From positions 1 through 48,969 of the forward strand of contig JAVEPB010000143.1 of NCBI GenBank assembly GCA_030922375.1: DNA of 48,969 bases, in the 5' to 3' direction. A model generated the notes under the pieces. The model was given only the letters and a program-made list of their open reading frames with translations, was not told where the DNA came from and did not search any database. This document shows positions 7,450 to 15,098 of the stretch, one piece after another; the stretch's first letter is position 1; every line of letters starts with the position of its first letter. Made by a program: the position numbers and the translations under genes. Source of the stretch: a bacterium (GTDB lineage: Bacteria > UBA8248).

Positions 7450-8442
7450 ATGCTCTACCGGACGCTGGGAAGCACGGGCCTGAGGGTCTCGGAAATCGCT
7501 TTCGGCTGTGGAGCGGTCGGCGGGCTGATGACGGACAATGACCGGCCGGACGAGCATCTCGAGGTCATCCGCCGGGCGCTGGAGCGGGGATTCACGCATT
7601 TCGACACCGCCTACTCCTACGGCGACGGGAAGTCCGAGGCCAACCTGGGCAGGGTGCTCGGGGAACTCGGCCCCGAGATCTCGCTTTCGACCAAGGTGCG
7701 GCTTGGCCCCGAGCGCCCGTTGGACCTGAAGGCGGCCACCATCGACTCCGTGGAGCGGAGCCTCGAGCGCCTGCGGAGAGACTCGGTGGACATCATCCAG
7801 CTCCACGACCACGTCGCTCCGGCGGACGGGGATTGGCCTCATTTCTCGCTGAGCCCAGGCGAAGTTCTCGGGCCGGGGGGCGTCGTGGAGGGGTTCGAGG
7901 AGCTAAGGGAGCGGGGGAGGGTCCGCTTTTTCGGTTTCACCGGGCTGGGCCAATCGGACTCGCTCCACGAACTCGTCGAAAGCGGAAGGTTTCACACCGT
8001 CCAGGTCTATTTCAACTTGCTCAATCCCACCGCGGCTTTTTCCGCTCCCGAGGGGTTCGAGGCCCAGGACTTCGGCCTGTTGCTCAACAAGGCGGCGGAT
8101 CGGGGGATGGGCACTTTCGCGATTCGGGTGCTCGCCCGGGGTGCGCTGACGCCATCCCCCCGGACCGGGGAGAAGGAGCCTCGCGCGCTTTCCCCGGGTT
8201 CCGGATATTTTCGCGACATCGAAAGGGCTCGAAAGCTGGACTGGCTGGCCGAAGAGTCGGGCGGCCCGATTAATCAGGCGGCTTTCCGGTTCGCTCTGAT
8301 GCGGCCCGAGTTTTCGACGGTTCTCGCCGGTTGCGCCAGTGTCGGAGAGGTTGACGAGACCGCGGTCTGCTCCGGCGCCGCCGGGCTTTCGGATGAGGCC
8401 CTCACCCGACTGAAAGCGCTATGGAAAAGCGATTTTGCCTGA
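7450..8442 (+). CDS. Aldo/keto reductase
   Basis: A 330-residue TIM-barrel AKR. The tetrad is visible: Asp52 and Tyr57 in FDTAYSYG, Lys82 in LSTKVRLG, His119 in IIQLHDH. The start LYRTLGSTGLRVSEIAFG is typical of the YdbC/Tas-like and D-threo-aldose dehydrogenase-like groups. ATG 7450 has a GAGG 8 nt before it. It lies third in the plus-strand run, 49 bp after the SDR and 57 bp before the first acyl-CoA dehydrogenase. NADPH-dependent reduction of an aldehyde or ketone is the family reaction; the substrate cannot be read from sequence. Confidence 0.9.
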   Translation: MLYRTLGSTGLRVSEIAFGCGAVGGLMTDNDRPDEHLEVIRRALERGFTHFDTAYSYGDGKSEANLGRVLGELGPEISLSTKVRLGPERPLDLKAATIDSVERSLERLRRDSVDIIQLHDHVAPADGDWPHFSLSPGEVLGPGGVVEGFEELRERGRVRFFGFTGLGQSDSLHELVESGRFHTVQVYFNLLNPTAAFSAPEGFEAQDFGLLLNKAADRGMGTFAIRVLARGALTPSPRTGEKEPRALSPGSGYFRDIERARKLDWLAEESGGPINQAAFRFALMRPEFSTVLAGCASVGEVDETAVCSGAAGLSDEALTRLKALWKSDFA

Positions 8443-8499
8443 ATAATTTTTTTCAAAACGCCGGGCCCGGCACGGGCGGGCGGAACAGGAGGAAATATT

Positions 8500-9678
8500 A
8501 TGCAATTATCCGATGAACACAGGGCACTTCAGCAGATGGCGCGCGATTTCGCCGAGAAGGAAATCCGGCCCATCTCGGCCGAGCGGGACCTCATCTCGGA
8601 CCCCAAGGAAACTTTCGACTGGGAGATCATCAAAAAGGGCTCCGCCCTGGGGCTTCGCACCCTCGCTGTCCCGGAGCGCTTCGGCGGCCCGGGCGTGGAC
8701 CTGATGGGCCAGGCCCTGGTTATCCTGGAGTTGGCCCGAGGGGACGGCGCCATTTGCAAGACCTTCAGCCAGAACTGGAAGTTCACTCCCTGGCTCACCG
8801 AGCGCGGCACCGACGAGCAGCGCGAACGCTTCCTGCCCCAATTCATGGAGAACGACGATTTTTTGCTCGCCTCGGGAAACACCGAGCCCGACGCGGGTTT
8901 TGATAATCGCTATTCTCCACCCGATTACCCCAAGGCGGGCTACAAAATGTCGGCCGTCCGGGACGGCGACGATTGGATGCTGAACGGTATGAAGCATTTT
9001 ATCGCAAACGGCGGTGTGGCCAGCCTTTACATCATATCCACCCGCACCGACCCCGATGTTCCCATCAAGGATGGAACCACCCTGTTCCTGGTCCCGAAAG
9101 ACACGCCGGGATTCAGCATCGGCCGCAGGCACAATAAGGTCGGCTGGCGTTTTTACCAGAACGCCGAACTCATCTTCGAGAGCTGCCGCGTCCCCGACGC
9201 CAACCGCCTGTTGGGGGTGAACGAGGGAAGGCATTACCGAGGGGAGGGGGGGTCGGGGTTCAACGACATCGAACTCTCCGGGAACCTTCTGGGAATCGCA
9301 CAGGCCGCCTACGAGCACGCTATCGAACACGCCCGGAACCGCTTCCAGGGGGGCAAAATCATCATCGAGCACCAGGCGGTGAAGCTCAAGCTGGCCGACA
9401 TGTACATGCGGCTCGAGGCGGGCCGGAGCTACTACTTCAAGGTGGTGGAGGACTGCCAGGATGGGGATGTCGAAGGGGATTCGGCGTCCAAGCAGCTCAT
9501 GAAGGTATTCGCCACCGAGGTGTCGCAGAGTGTCACGCGGGACGCGGTAGAGATTTTCGGGGGAATGGGTGTCATGAAGGATGCCCCCGTCGAGAAGCTC
9601 ATGCGCGACGCGAGCGTACTCACCCACCTGGCGGCCGGCACGGTCAACACCCTGATGGCCGCCGAAAAGCTGACGTAG
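8500..9678 (+). CDS. Acyl-CoA dehydrogenase family protein (1)
   Basis: A 392-residue FAD enzyme with ATG 8500 7 nt after GGAGG. N-terminal helical domain (MARDFAEKEIRPISAERD), middle beta domain (LLASGNTEPDAGFDN, GMKHFIANGGVA), and C-terminal helices with RNRFQGGKIIIEHQAVKLKL and EIFGGMGVMKD. In MCAD-type enzymes the catalytic Glu lies in an E-G-T motif near the end; here that place reads THLAAGT, with Ala379 instead of Glu. The isovaleryl-CoA-type alternative Glu is also not aligned by eye. It may dehydrogenate an unusual acyl group or do another flavin reaction. A diverged paralogue follows after 53 bp, hinting at a heteromeric enzyme. Confidence 0.88.
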   Translation: MQLSDEHRALQQMARDFAEKEIRPISAERDLISDPKETFDWEIIKKGSALGLRTLAVPERFGGPGVDLMGQALVILELARGDGAICKTFSQNWKFTPWLTERGTDEQRERFLPQFMENDDFLLASGNTEPDAGFDNRYSPPDYPKAGYKMSAVRDGDDWMLNGMKHFIANGGVASLYIISTRTDPDVPIKDGTTLFLVPKDTPGFSIGRRHNKVGWRFYQNAELIFESCRVPDANRLLGVNEGRHYRGEGGSGFNDIELSGNLLGIAQAAYEHAIEHARNRFQGGKIIIEHQAVKLKLADMYMRLEAGRSYYFKVVEDCQDGDVEGDSASKQLMKVFATEVSQSVTRDAVEIFGGMGVMKDAPVEKLMRDASVLTHLAAGTVNTLMAAEKLT

Positions 9679-9731
9679 GTTAAGGAAAATTACTGTTTAT
9701 TCATAATTATCCATAGTGGAGAGGGGGCGGC

Positions 9732-10916
9732 ATGCAATATCCGTTTACCGATGATCAGTTGGCGATCGCGGAACTCACCCGGAATTTCATGGAGCGCGAG
9801 GTGGCTCCCGTCGCCGTGGAGATCGACGCCCGTCCGGATCCCAAGGACTGCTATCCCAGGGAATTGATTAACAAGGCCTCGAAGCTGGGCCTCCGCACCA
9901 TCGCGATTCCCGAGGAATACGGCGGGATGGACGCGGACCTGTTCACGAAAACCCTCGCGCTCTGGGAGGGCGCCCAAATCGAGATCGGCACGATCAAGTG
10001 CCTGAGCCAGTGCTGGAAGGCCACCACCGTTGTCAGCAAGGCAGGTACCAAGGCCCAGAAAGACCGCTGGCTCGCCAATTTCGCGGCCGACGACGATGCC
10101 GTCTGTTCGCTGGCCTCGACCGAACCCGACCACAGCACGGAAAACCGCCTGCACGGCAACGACCCCAAGCTGGGGATGCGGACGATGGCGGTGAAGGACG
10201 GGGATCATTTCGTCATCAACGGGGCGAAGCGATATACCTCACTCATCGGCGAGTCGCGGCTGATCGTTCTTTACGCCCGGACGGACCCGGATGTCCCGGT
10301 CAACAAGGGCATGACGGCGTTTCTTCTGGACGGCTCTGAAGAGGGCGTCACCTACGGCCGCACCCACAACAAGATGGGCTACCGCCTCTACCCGAACCGC
10401 GAGAGCTACTACGACAACGTCCGCGTTCACAAGGACGATATACTCGGAGAGGTGAACGGGGCCGCCGCGGTTCGCGCGCACGCCTTCCGGGGAAGCGCCG
10501 AGCTGGCGGCCTGCAACACGGGCCTCGCCCGCAGCCTCTATCAGATTTGCTACGACCACGCCAAGGAGCGCGTACAGGGAGGTAAACCCATCATCGAGCA
10601 CCTCACGGTGCGGCACATGCTCGCCGAGATGATCATGAACATCGAGGTGGCCGAACAGTTCATGTGGCGCATCTGCTGGGGGGCGGAGAACGACGATAGC
10701 TACACCTCGCGCTTCACCCGATCGGGCAAGGTGTTCAGCGACAAGGTGGGTCTCAAGACGATTGAGCTGGCGCTGGACGTTCTCGGCGGAATGGGAATTA
10801 TGCGTGACAGCCCGAGCGAGAAGATTGTCCGCGATATTTTGACGTTCCTGCACGGCGACGGCACCGACTCGGCCTGCTTGCTCGAGGCGGCGAACACCCT
10901 GGAGACCCCGGCCTGA
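9732..10916 (+). CDS. Acyl-CoA dehydrogenase family protein (2)
   Basis: A 394-residue paralogue of the preceding gene (same order of motifs: ELTRNFMEREVAPVAVEID, VCSLASTEPDHSTENR, RVQGGKPIIEHLTVRHMLAE, DVLGGMGIMRDSPSEK). The E-G-T position reads FLHGDGT, giving Asp376 in place of the catalytic Glu. Starts at ATG 9732 after GGAGAGGGGG. The AT-rich 53-bp gap from the upstream gene could hold a minor promoter. As the last gene of the 5733-10916 run it probably works with its neighbour; the two lack the canonical base in different ways (Ala and Asp). Confidence 0.88.
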   Translation: MQYPFTDDQLAIAELTRNFMEREVAPVAVEIDARPDPKDCYPRELINKASKLGLRTIAIPEEYGGMDADLFTKTLALWEGAQIEIGTIKCLSQCWKATTVVSKAGTKAQKDRWLANFAADDDAVCSLASTEPDHSTENRLHGNDPKLGMRTMAVKDGDHFVINGAKRYTSLIGESRLIVLYARTDPDVPVNKGMTAFLLDGSEEGVTYGRTHNKMGYRLYPNRESYYDNVRVHKDDILGEVNGAAAVRAHAFRGSAELAACNTGLARSLYQICYDHAKERVQGGKPIIEHLTVRHMLAEMIMNIEVAEQFMWRICWGAENDDSYTSRFTRSGKVFSDKVGLKTIELALDVLGGMGIMRDSPSEKIVRDILTFLHGDGTDSACLLEAANTLETPA

Positions 10917-11287
10917 TCGGGCCAGGCCGGAAAGGCTCTCTTCGGACGGGCCGGGAGAAAATTTCGAAATACGCCGGGATATAAGGGAATCGGCTTGGGT
11001 ATATCCAATCAGGACAGATTGACCAACGGCGGATCCCCGCTGTGGCCGACACCCGTGGGCTGTGGCCGGGCTCCGGGCTGTCGATTGGCGGCTCAAAAAG
11101 TCGGGGCAACCGATTTTACGATATGGTCCCCGGGGTTTATTGGTGATAAAATAATTCTTTCCGTGGGGGTGGGGGAACCTCGCGGCAGGCCAAATTCGCC
11201 GGTGAAAGTCCGGGGCCGTCCGCCCCTTTTTTACCGTTGAGCCGGCTTCATGGCTTTGTGCACGTCAAGCGCGAGAGGAGATCGCGA
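10917..11287. other. Intergenic region ahead of second cNMP-binding gene
   Basis: 371 bp with no supported gene. It includes an AT-rich stretch around 11140-11160 (ggtttattggtgataaaat) that could be a promoter, followed by the structured leader listed separately. Confidence 0.5.
11161..11232 (+). promoter_or_regulatory. Attenuator-like leader: GC-rich structured RNA ending in a hairpin plus six T
   Basis: Just downstream of an AT-rich stretch, the leader contains GGTGAAAGTCCGG and then a hairpin GGGGC (11212-11216), loop CGTCC, GCCCC (11222-11226), followed by TTTTTT (11227-11232). This is an intrinsic-terminator shape placed 55 bp before the ATG of the second cyclic-nucleotide-binding gene, so read-through may be controlled. 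The stem is short (5 bp). The core resembles part of a cobalamin aptamer but other required parts are not seen. Confidence 0.4.
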
Positions 11288-11770
11288 ATGGCCGATCCGA
11301 GCGGAGGCGGCAGCGCGCCGATCAAAGACGACCCGCACTACATCTCGAACCTGCAGCGCAACTACACCTTTTTCGCGGATATGGGCGACGATGAGATCTA
11401 TCAACTCCTCCGCATGTGCGACCGCCAAACTTTCGAGGCGGACGATACGATATTCAACGAAGGAGACGCCGCCGATACGTTCTTCCTCATCCTCTCGGGC
11501 GAGGTCGTCATCGAGGCCGGGGAGAAGGAATTTTCCCGCCTGAAGTCGGGTCAAATTTTCGGCGAGATGGGAATCCTCGAGCAGGTTCCGCGCAACGCCA
11601 CCGCCCGGGCGGGCGAGAAGTCAGAGGTTTTTTCCGTTGCCCGGGACGTTCTCGCGACAAGATTACCCACCCTTGGATTCAAGATCGCCTGCCACATTGC
11701 TCTCCAACTATCCAACAAGCTTCGGCTCGCGGACGAGGAGCTGAAAAAAATGCCCCCCTCCGGTGGTTAA
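11288..11770 (+). CDS. Stand-alone cyclic-nucleotide-binding domain protein (paralogue 2)
   Basis: A 160-residue protein, ATG 11288 (MADPSGGGSAPIK) placed 7-8 nt after GAGAGGAG. One CNB domain with cassette FGEMGILEQVPRNATA, including Glu93 and Arg102. It matches paralogue 1 at 4728 along the whole domain (for example NLQRNYTFFADM against KLQKNYHFFSDM, FLILSGEVVIEAGEKE against YLLVSGEIIISIKENE) and also lacks any output domain. Located alone, behind a structured leader, about 6 kb from its sister. Probably a small second-messenger sensor acting on a partner not seen here. Confidence 0.85.
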   Translation: MADPSGGGSAPIKDDPHYISNLQRNYTFFADMGDDEIYQLLRMCDRQTFEADDTIFNEGDAADTFFLILSGEVVIEAGEKEFSRLKSGQIFGEMGILEQVPRNATARAGEKSEVFSVARDVLATRLPTLGFKIACHIALQLSNKLRLADEELKKMPPSGG

Positions 11771-11780
11771 CCGAAGGAGG
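11754..11780 (+). terminator. Hairpin at end of cNMP gene 2, no U-tract
   Basis: CCCTCCGGT and ACCGAAGGAGGG form an imperfect stem around the TAA stop at 11768-11770. No T-run follows, so it may stabilise or mark the 3' end rather than terminate strongly. Confidence 0.35.
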
Positions 11781-11840
11781 GCGCTTCCTGGAACCCAAAT
11801 CCGGGAGATACGGCCAATCCCGAAATAATTCATTACGAAA

Positions 11841-12098
11841 CTAGCTGTTGGACGTAGCGGGCGGCACCCACATTCCTCTTCTGATGGTTTCGTTCAGCCG
11901 GTCTTCATGGGTGGGCGGGGAGACTCCGCCCCGGAGGCGCTGGGAGGCTTCCTTGCTCATCAAATCGAAGATTCGCCGCTCCCTTTCCTTCATCAGCCGG
12001 GACCATTCCTTGAGTTCGGATTTTTTCCCGGTGTCGGCGGCGGAACTCATCACCTCGCGGAACAACTCTCTTCTGTAGTTCGTCATTTCGCAACTCAT
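11841..12098 (-). CDS. Small charged hypothetical protein
   Basis: About 85 residues, rich in Arg, Glu and Lys, with a helical central part (KSELKEWSRLMKERERR) and tail NETIRRGMWVPPATSNS. No signal peptide, membrane segment or known domain. Third-codon positions favour G/C over the middle of the frame, which supports coding. The start is uncertain: ATG at 12098 or 12086, or TTG at 12128, none with a clear Shine-Dalgarno site. It faces the second cNMP gene (convergent). Confidence 0.45.
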   Translation of the reverse strand: MSCEMTNYRRELFREVMSSAADTGKKSELKEWSRLMKERERRIFDLMSKEASQRLRGGVSPPTHEDRLNETIRRGMWVPPATSNS

Positions 12099-12209
12099 TT
12101 CGGGCGCGGAAATAAAGCGTGAAAACAATTATTTTAAGACGGAAATTGGGGCGAAGGATATTATGGGAACCATTTTATTATATTTCCGGAGGATATCAAG
12201 AGAAAACAA

Positions 12210-12265
12210 GCGGTTTTGAGAGGTGCGCCCCCTGCAAGGCGCCGCCGGCAGGGAGGTAAAACCGC
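12210..12265 (+). ncRNA. Candidate structured RNA element with nested stems
   Basis: GCGGTTTT (12210-12217) pairs with AAAACCGC (12258-12265), a perfect 8-bp outer stem. Inside it CCCTGC (12230-12235) pairs with GCAGGG (12248-12253), and an alternative GCGCC/GGCGC pairing is possible. No coding frame explains the pattern. It lies in a 400-bp gap upstream of the terminated candidate RNA at 12341. Strand is assumed plus because the following terminator points that way. Confidence 0.45.
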
Positions 12266-12290
12266 ATATTTAACCAATTTATAACAAGAA

Positions 12291-12308
12291 CATGACACAA
12301 TCCTGTCA
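12291..12308. promoter_or_regulatory. Palindrome ATGACA-N6-TGTCAT
   Basis: ATGACA (12291-12296) and TGTCAT (12303-12308) form a perfect 6-bp inverted repeat 33 bp before the candidate small RNA. It could be an operator for that transcript, or a small hairpin. Confidence 0.3.
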
Positions 12309-12340
12309 TTTACCTTGCGAACAATTGGTAGATTCACAAT

Positions 12341-12454
12341 CAGTGGCCGAACCCTACCAAGGACCTCGCCATAAGAAATTCCCGAGGAATTTCCCCCTTC
12401 CCTCCTAACTCCTGCCGGGCCACTGAGTGGGGTGCCAAGCCCCACTCTTTTTTT
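12341..12454 (+). ncRNA. Candidate small RNA with anti-Shine-Dalgarno loop and intrinsic terminator
   Basis: CAGTGGCC (12341-12348) pairs with GGCCACTG (12418-12425), closing a domain that contains the hairpin GAAATTCC-CGA-GGAATTTC (12375-12393) and an unpaired C/T-rich strand with CCCTCCTAACTCC, complementary to ribosome-binding sites. A strong terminator follows at once. No open frame with a start site fits on this strand. This is the classic layout of a trans-acting bacterial sRNA using a CU-rich loop to block translation. The 5' end and promoter are not identified. It lies in the gap before the convergent DHH gene. Confidence 0.5.
12425..12454 (+). terminator. Strong intrinsic terminator
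   Basis: Perfect 8-bp stem GAGTGGGG / CCCCACTC (12425-12432 and 12440-12447), loop TGCCAAG, then seven T (12448-12454). It terminates plus-strand transcription only. The nearest annotated plus-strand gene ended 650 bp earlier, which implies a transcript within the gap. Confidence 0.85.
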
Positions 12455-12536
12455 GCCCAAAATTACATTTTAAGTAGTTGATAAATAAGGAAATACTCAA
12501 TGGGCGCGGAGCGGGGCCATCGCGTGGGGCGCGATG

Positions 12537-13469
12537 TCACTCGCCCGCGGCAATATCCCGGATTATCTCCTCAAGGACCTCGCCGGCTCTGTCGTTTGAA
12601 ACCTGACAGGTCCCGGCCGCCTCGTGGCCGCCGCCGCCGAACCGGAGCATCCCCACCCCGATATTGAAGCGGGAGGTCCGGTTGAAAATCGATTTGCCGA
12701 CCGCAAACACAGTGTTTTGCCTATCCTTGCCCCACATGACGTGAATCGAGATATTCACATCCGGAAACAAAGCGTAGGGAATAAAGCGGTTTCCAGCCAT
12801 GATCAACTCCTCCTCCCGGAGGTCCATCACGAGAATATTTCCCCGAAGACTGGCGCATTTCCGGATTTGATTCCTGAAGGCCTCCTCGAGGACGAAGTAG
12901 CGGTTCGAGCGCTCGGTGACGTCGAGCAGCTTCATGACCTGTTCGATGGGATGATTCCGGCAGTAATTGGTTAGTGCCAGCGCCAGCGCCTGATTGGATT
13001 TCGCGAAGTTTCTGAAACGGCCGAGTCCGGTGCGCGGGTCGAGAATGAAGTTGAGAAGAATCCAGCCCCTCGGGCGGAGAATCTCCTCCCGGGTGAACTG
13101 GCCGGAGTCCGCCTTGTTGACCGCCGACACCATCTCTGCGGTGTAGTCCGGAAATCCCGAGGCGCCGCCGAAATGCTCGTAGACCACTTGGGAGGCCGAG
13201 GGCGCATCGGGATCGAGGATGAAGTTTTCCTTCGGCTCCAAGCGGCGGGTCTCGCTCAGGTGGTGGTCGAAGGCGAGGTGAACGCCTTCGGCGTAGGGGA
13301 GGTTGGTGGTGATGTCCCCGGTGGTGACGGCTATCTTGCCGTCCTGCATGTCCTTGGGGTGGACAAATTCGATTTCCCCGATCATGCCGAGTTCTTTGAG
13401 CAAGATGGCGCTGACGAGGCCGTCGAAATCGTGCCGGGTGATCAGGCGGTATTTCTCCCGCGCGCTCAT
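12537..13469 (-). CDS. DHH/DHHA1 family phosphoesterase
   Basis: A 310-residue cytoplasmic protein. ATG 13469 (MSAREKYRLITRHDFDGL) has GAGGA 9 nt upstream. The DHH domain shows HDFDG (13-17), a TTGDI motif and FDHHLSE, which bind Mn; the C-terminal DHHA1 domain shows FNIGVGMLRFGGGGHEAAGT. Relatives are oligoribonucleases (NrnA), pAp phosphatases, c-di-AMP/c-di-GMP-derived dinucleotide hydrolases or exopolyphosphatases; the sequence does not separate these. Stand-alone, convergent with the sRNA region and divergent from the NMT1-like gene. Confidence 0.88.
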   Translation of the reverse strand: MSAREKYRLITRHDFDGLVSAILLKELGMIGEIEFVHPKDMQDGKIAVTTGDITTNLPYAEGVHLAFDHHLSETRRLEPKENFILDPDAPSASQVVYEHFGGASGFPDYTAEMVSAVNKADSGQFTREEILRPRGWILLNFILDPRTGLGRFRNFAKSNQALALALTNYCRNHPIEQVMKLLDVTERSNRYFVLEEAFRNQIRKCASLRGNILVMDLREEELIMAGNRFIPYALFPDVNISIHVMWGKDRQNTVFAVGKSIFNRTSRFNIGVGMLRFGGGGHEAAGTCQVSNDRAGEVLEEIIRDIAAGE

Positions 13470-13684
13470 CTCTTTTGTTCCTCGTCTCGGGGCGTCTAAA
13501 GACACTTTCTTAGAGTGGGTAGCGAAATGTCAAGACCCCGGATTGGCCAGGCCAGCAACCTGCCAAGCCGGGAGTTGCCAACCCGGGAGCCGGGCGGCTC
13601 GCTTCGCCGGGATTGCACCCGGCGGGTTGCGGCCCGCGTGCCGCCCCATTATGTTGTGCCATCATCCATAACCGGAGATTTCAG

Positions 13685-14617
13685 GTGCCGATCACCCTCA
13701 TCGAGAATTTCAGGGCCGTTTTTTACGCCCCATTCTACGCCGCTTTCGCACTGGGCGCCTACGAGGACGAGGGCGTCGAGGTCGAGCACAAGACCTCCCC
13801 CGCCCCCTCCGATACGGCGAAGGCTCTGCTCGCGGGCGGGGGAGACGTAGCCTGGGGCGGCCCCATGCGGGTGCTTGTCGCGGGAGACGCCGATCCCGCC
13901 TGTGGATTGGTCTCTTTTTGCGAGGTCGTGAGGCGGGACCCCTTTTTCATCGTCGGGCGGGGGCCCGCGCCCGGCGAGAGCGTATCGGAGTTGATGGAGG
14001 GGCTGATGGACAAACGGGTGGCCACCGTCAGCGAGGTTCCGACGCCCTGGATGTGCCTCCAGAACGACCTTCGCCGGGCGGGCGCCGACCCCGGAGCGCT
14101 CGACCGTATCGCCGATCAGTCCATGGCCGAGAACGCGGCGGCGCTTCGGGCCGGGGAGATCGACGCGGCCCAGGTGTTCGAGCCCCTGGCCGCGGAGTTG
14201 ACCGGGCAGCCCGAACTTGAAATCTGGTACGCGGCGGCGGACCGGGGTCTGACCACCTATACGACGTTCAACACGACGCGCGCTTTCATCTTGCGCGAGC
14301 CGGACGCCCTTTTGGCGATGACGCGGGCGATGCACCGCACCCAGAAATGGATCGCCTCCCATGACGCCGGGGCCTTCGCCGAGTGCATCGTCTCATATTT
14401 CCCCGATCTGCCCCGGGAGATACTCACCGCCTCTCTCGGCCGCTACCTCTCGCTCGGCATCTGGAACGATTCGCCCGTCATGGAGCGGGAGGGCTACGAC
14501 CGGCTCCGCGAGGCTTGTATTTCCGGCGGTTTGATTCGCTCGGGGATCCCCTACGGGGAGGGCGTCGATATGCGGTTCGCCGAGGCGGTCAGCAAGGAAA
14601 ATCCGGCCCCGATCTAG
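13685..14617 (+). CDS. NMT1/THI5-like (SsuA-type) substrate-binding protein without signal peptide
   Basis: GTG start at 13685, 8 nt after GGAG, gives MPITLIENFRAVFYAPFYAA, the first strand of the periplasmic-binding fold, with no signal sequence. The 24-codon in-frame extension upstream does not add one. Further features: GAYEDEGVEVE, AKALLAGGGDVAWGGPMRV, and a C-terminal lobe ending GVDMRFAEAV. NMT1/THI5-like proteins bind pyrimidines, sulfonates, nitrate or amidines for ABC import, while the fungal THI5 relatives are cytoplasmic thiamine-pyrimidine synthases. No permease or ATPase follows it. It has its own terminator. Cytoplasmic binding or enzymatic role is an inference. Confidence 0.8.
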   Translation: MPITLIENFRAVFYAPFYAAFALGAYEDEGVEVEHKTSPAPSDTAKALLAGGGDVAWGGPMRVLVAGDADPACGLVSFCEVVRRDPFFIVGRGPAPGESVSELMEGLMDKRVATVSEVPTPWMCLQNDLRRAGADPGALDRIADQSMAENAAALRAGEIDAAQVFEPLAAELTGQPELEIWYAAADRGLTTYTTFNTTRAFILREPDALLAMTRAMHRTQKWIASHDAGAFAECIVSYFPDLPREILTASLGRYLSLGIWNDSPVMEREGYDRLREACISGGLIRSGIPYGEGVDMRFAEAVSKENPAPI

Positions 14618-14623
14618 CTTCTC

Positions 14624-14660
14624 CGGGCGGCCCGGTTCCCCCGCCCGCTACTTTTTTTTT
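14624..14660 (+). terminator. Intrinsic terminator of NMT1-like gene
   Basis: CGGGCGG (14624-14630) and CCGCCCG (14641-14647) form a perfect 7-bp stem; a run of nine T follows at 14652-14660. It lies between the NMT1-like gene and the next gene, making them separate transcription units at least in part. Confidence 0.8.
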
Positions 14661-14684
14661 GTTTCATCATCGTGAGGAAAGGAC

Positions 14685-15089
14685 ATGAGCCCAGAGAGCG
14701 AAAAATCCCTGGCGGATCAAATCGCCGAGCGCCGCGGAAGGCGCTACCCGGCCCATGCGTTTATCGCGGAGAAGTTTCCCGACTACATGGAAGCGCTTCT
14801 CCACCTGGACGAGGTGATCCGCAAAAAAGAGCGGCTCTTCGACGAGAAGACGCACGAATTGTTCCACATCCTCGCCCTGGCGGTGGCCGGGTCGAATCCC
14901 CACAACCAGCCCCACCTGAAGCAGCACTTGAAAAAAGGGCTCGAGCTCGGCCTCAGGCCCGAGGAGATCGGTGAAGCGCTGATGGTGTGCGTGAACCCCT
15001 GCGGCGCGAAAGTGCTCACCTACGGGGTGACGTGCATGCTCGAGGCCATGGCGGAACTCGAGTCCGGCGGCTGGCGGCCGCCGGAATAA
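14685..15089 (+). CDS. Carboxymuconolactone decarboxylase (AhpD-fold) family protein (1)
   Basis: A 134-residue all-helical protein starting at ATG 14685 after GAGGAAAGGA. Features are the helix pair LDEVIRKKERLFDEKTHELF and LALAVAGSN, and the family ending HLKKGLELGLRPEEIGEALM. The AhpD C-x-x-C pair is absent: the position reads SNPHNQPHL, so peroxidase activity is not expected. gamma-CMD-like members are decarboxylases or of unknown role. A cupin lies convergently 9 bp away; a second CMD-fold gene is 600 bp downstream. Confidence 0.82.
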   Translation: MSPESEKSLADQIAERRGRRYPAHAFIAEKFPDYMEALLHLDEVIRKKERLFDEKTHELFHILALAVAGSNPHNQPHLKQHLKKGLELGLRPEEIGEALMVCVNPCGAKVLTYGVTCMLEAMAELESGGWRPPE

Positions 15090-15098
15090 GCGCGGTCC

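Noticed and set aside
11195..11216. Cobalamin riboswitch, suggested by GGTGAAAGTCCGGGGC
   Set aside because: The conserved ACTGT stretch and the B12 box are not found and the GGGAA-to-GGTG distance is too long; kept only as a generic structured leader.
13540..13680. GC-rich near-repeats between the DHH and NMT1-like genes
   Set aside because: Short ccgggag-type motifs recur but without a constant period or clear stem; treated as ordinary GC-rich spacer.
14685..15089. AhpD-type alkylhydroperoxidase
   Set aside because: The required Cys pair is absent; called only as a CMD-fold protein.
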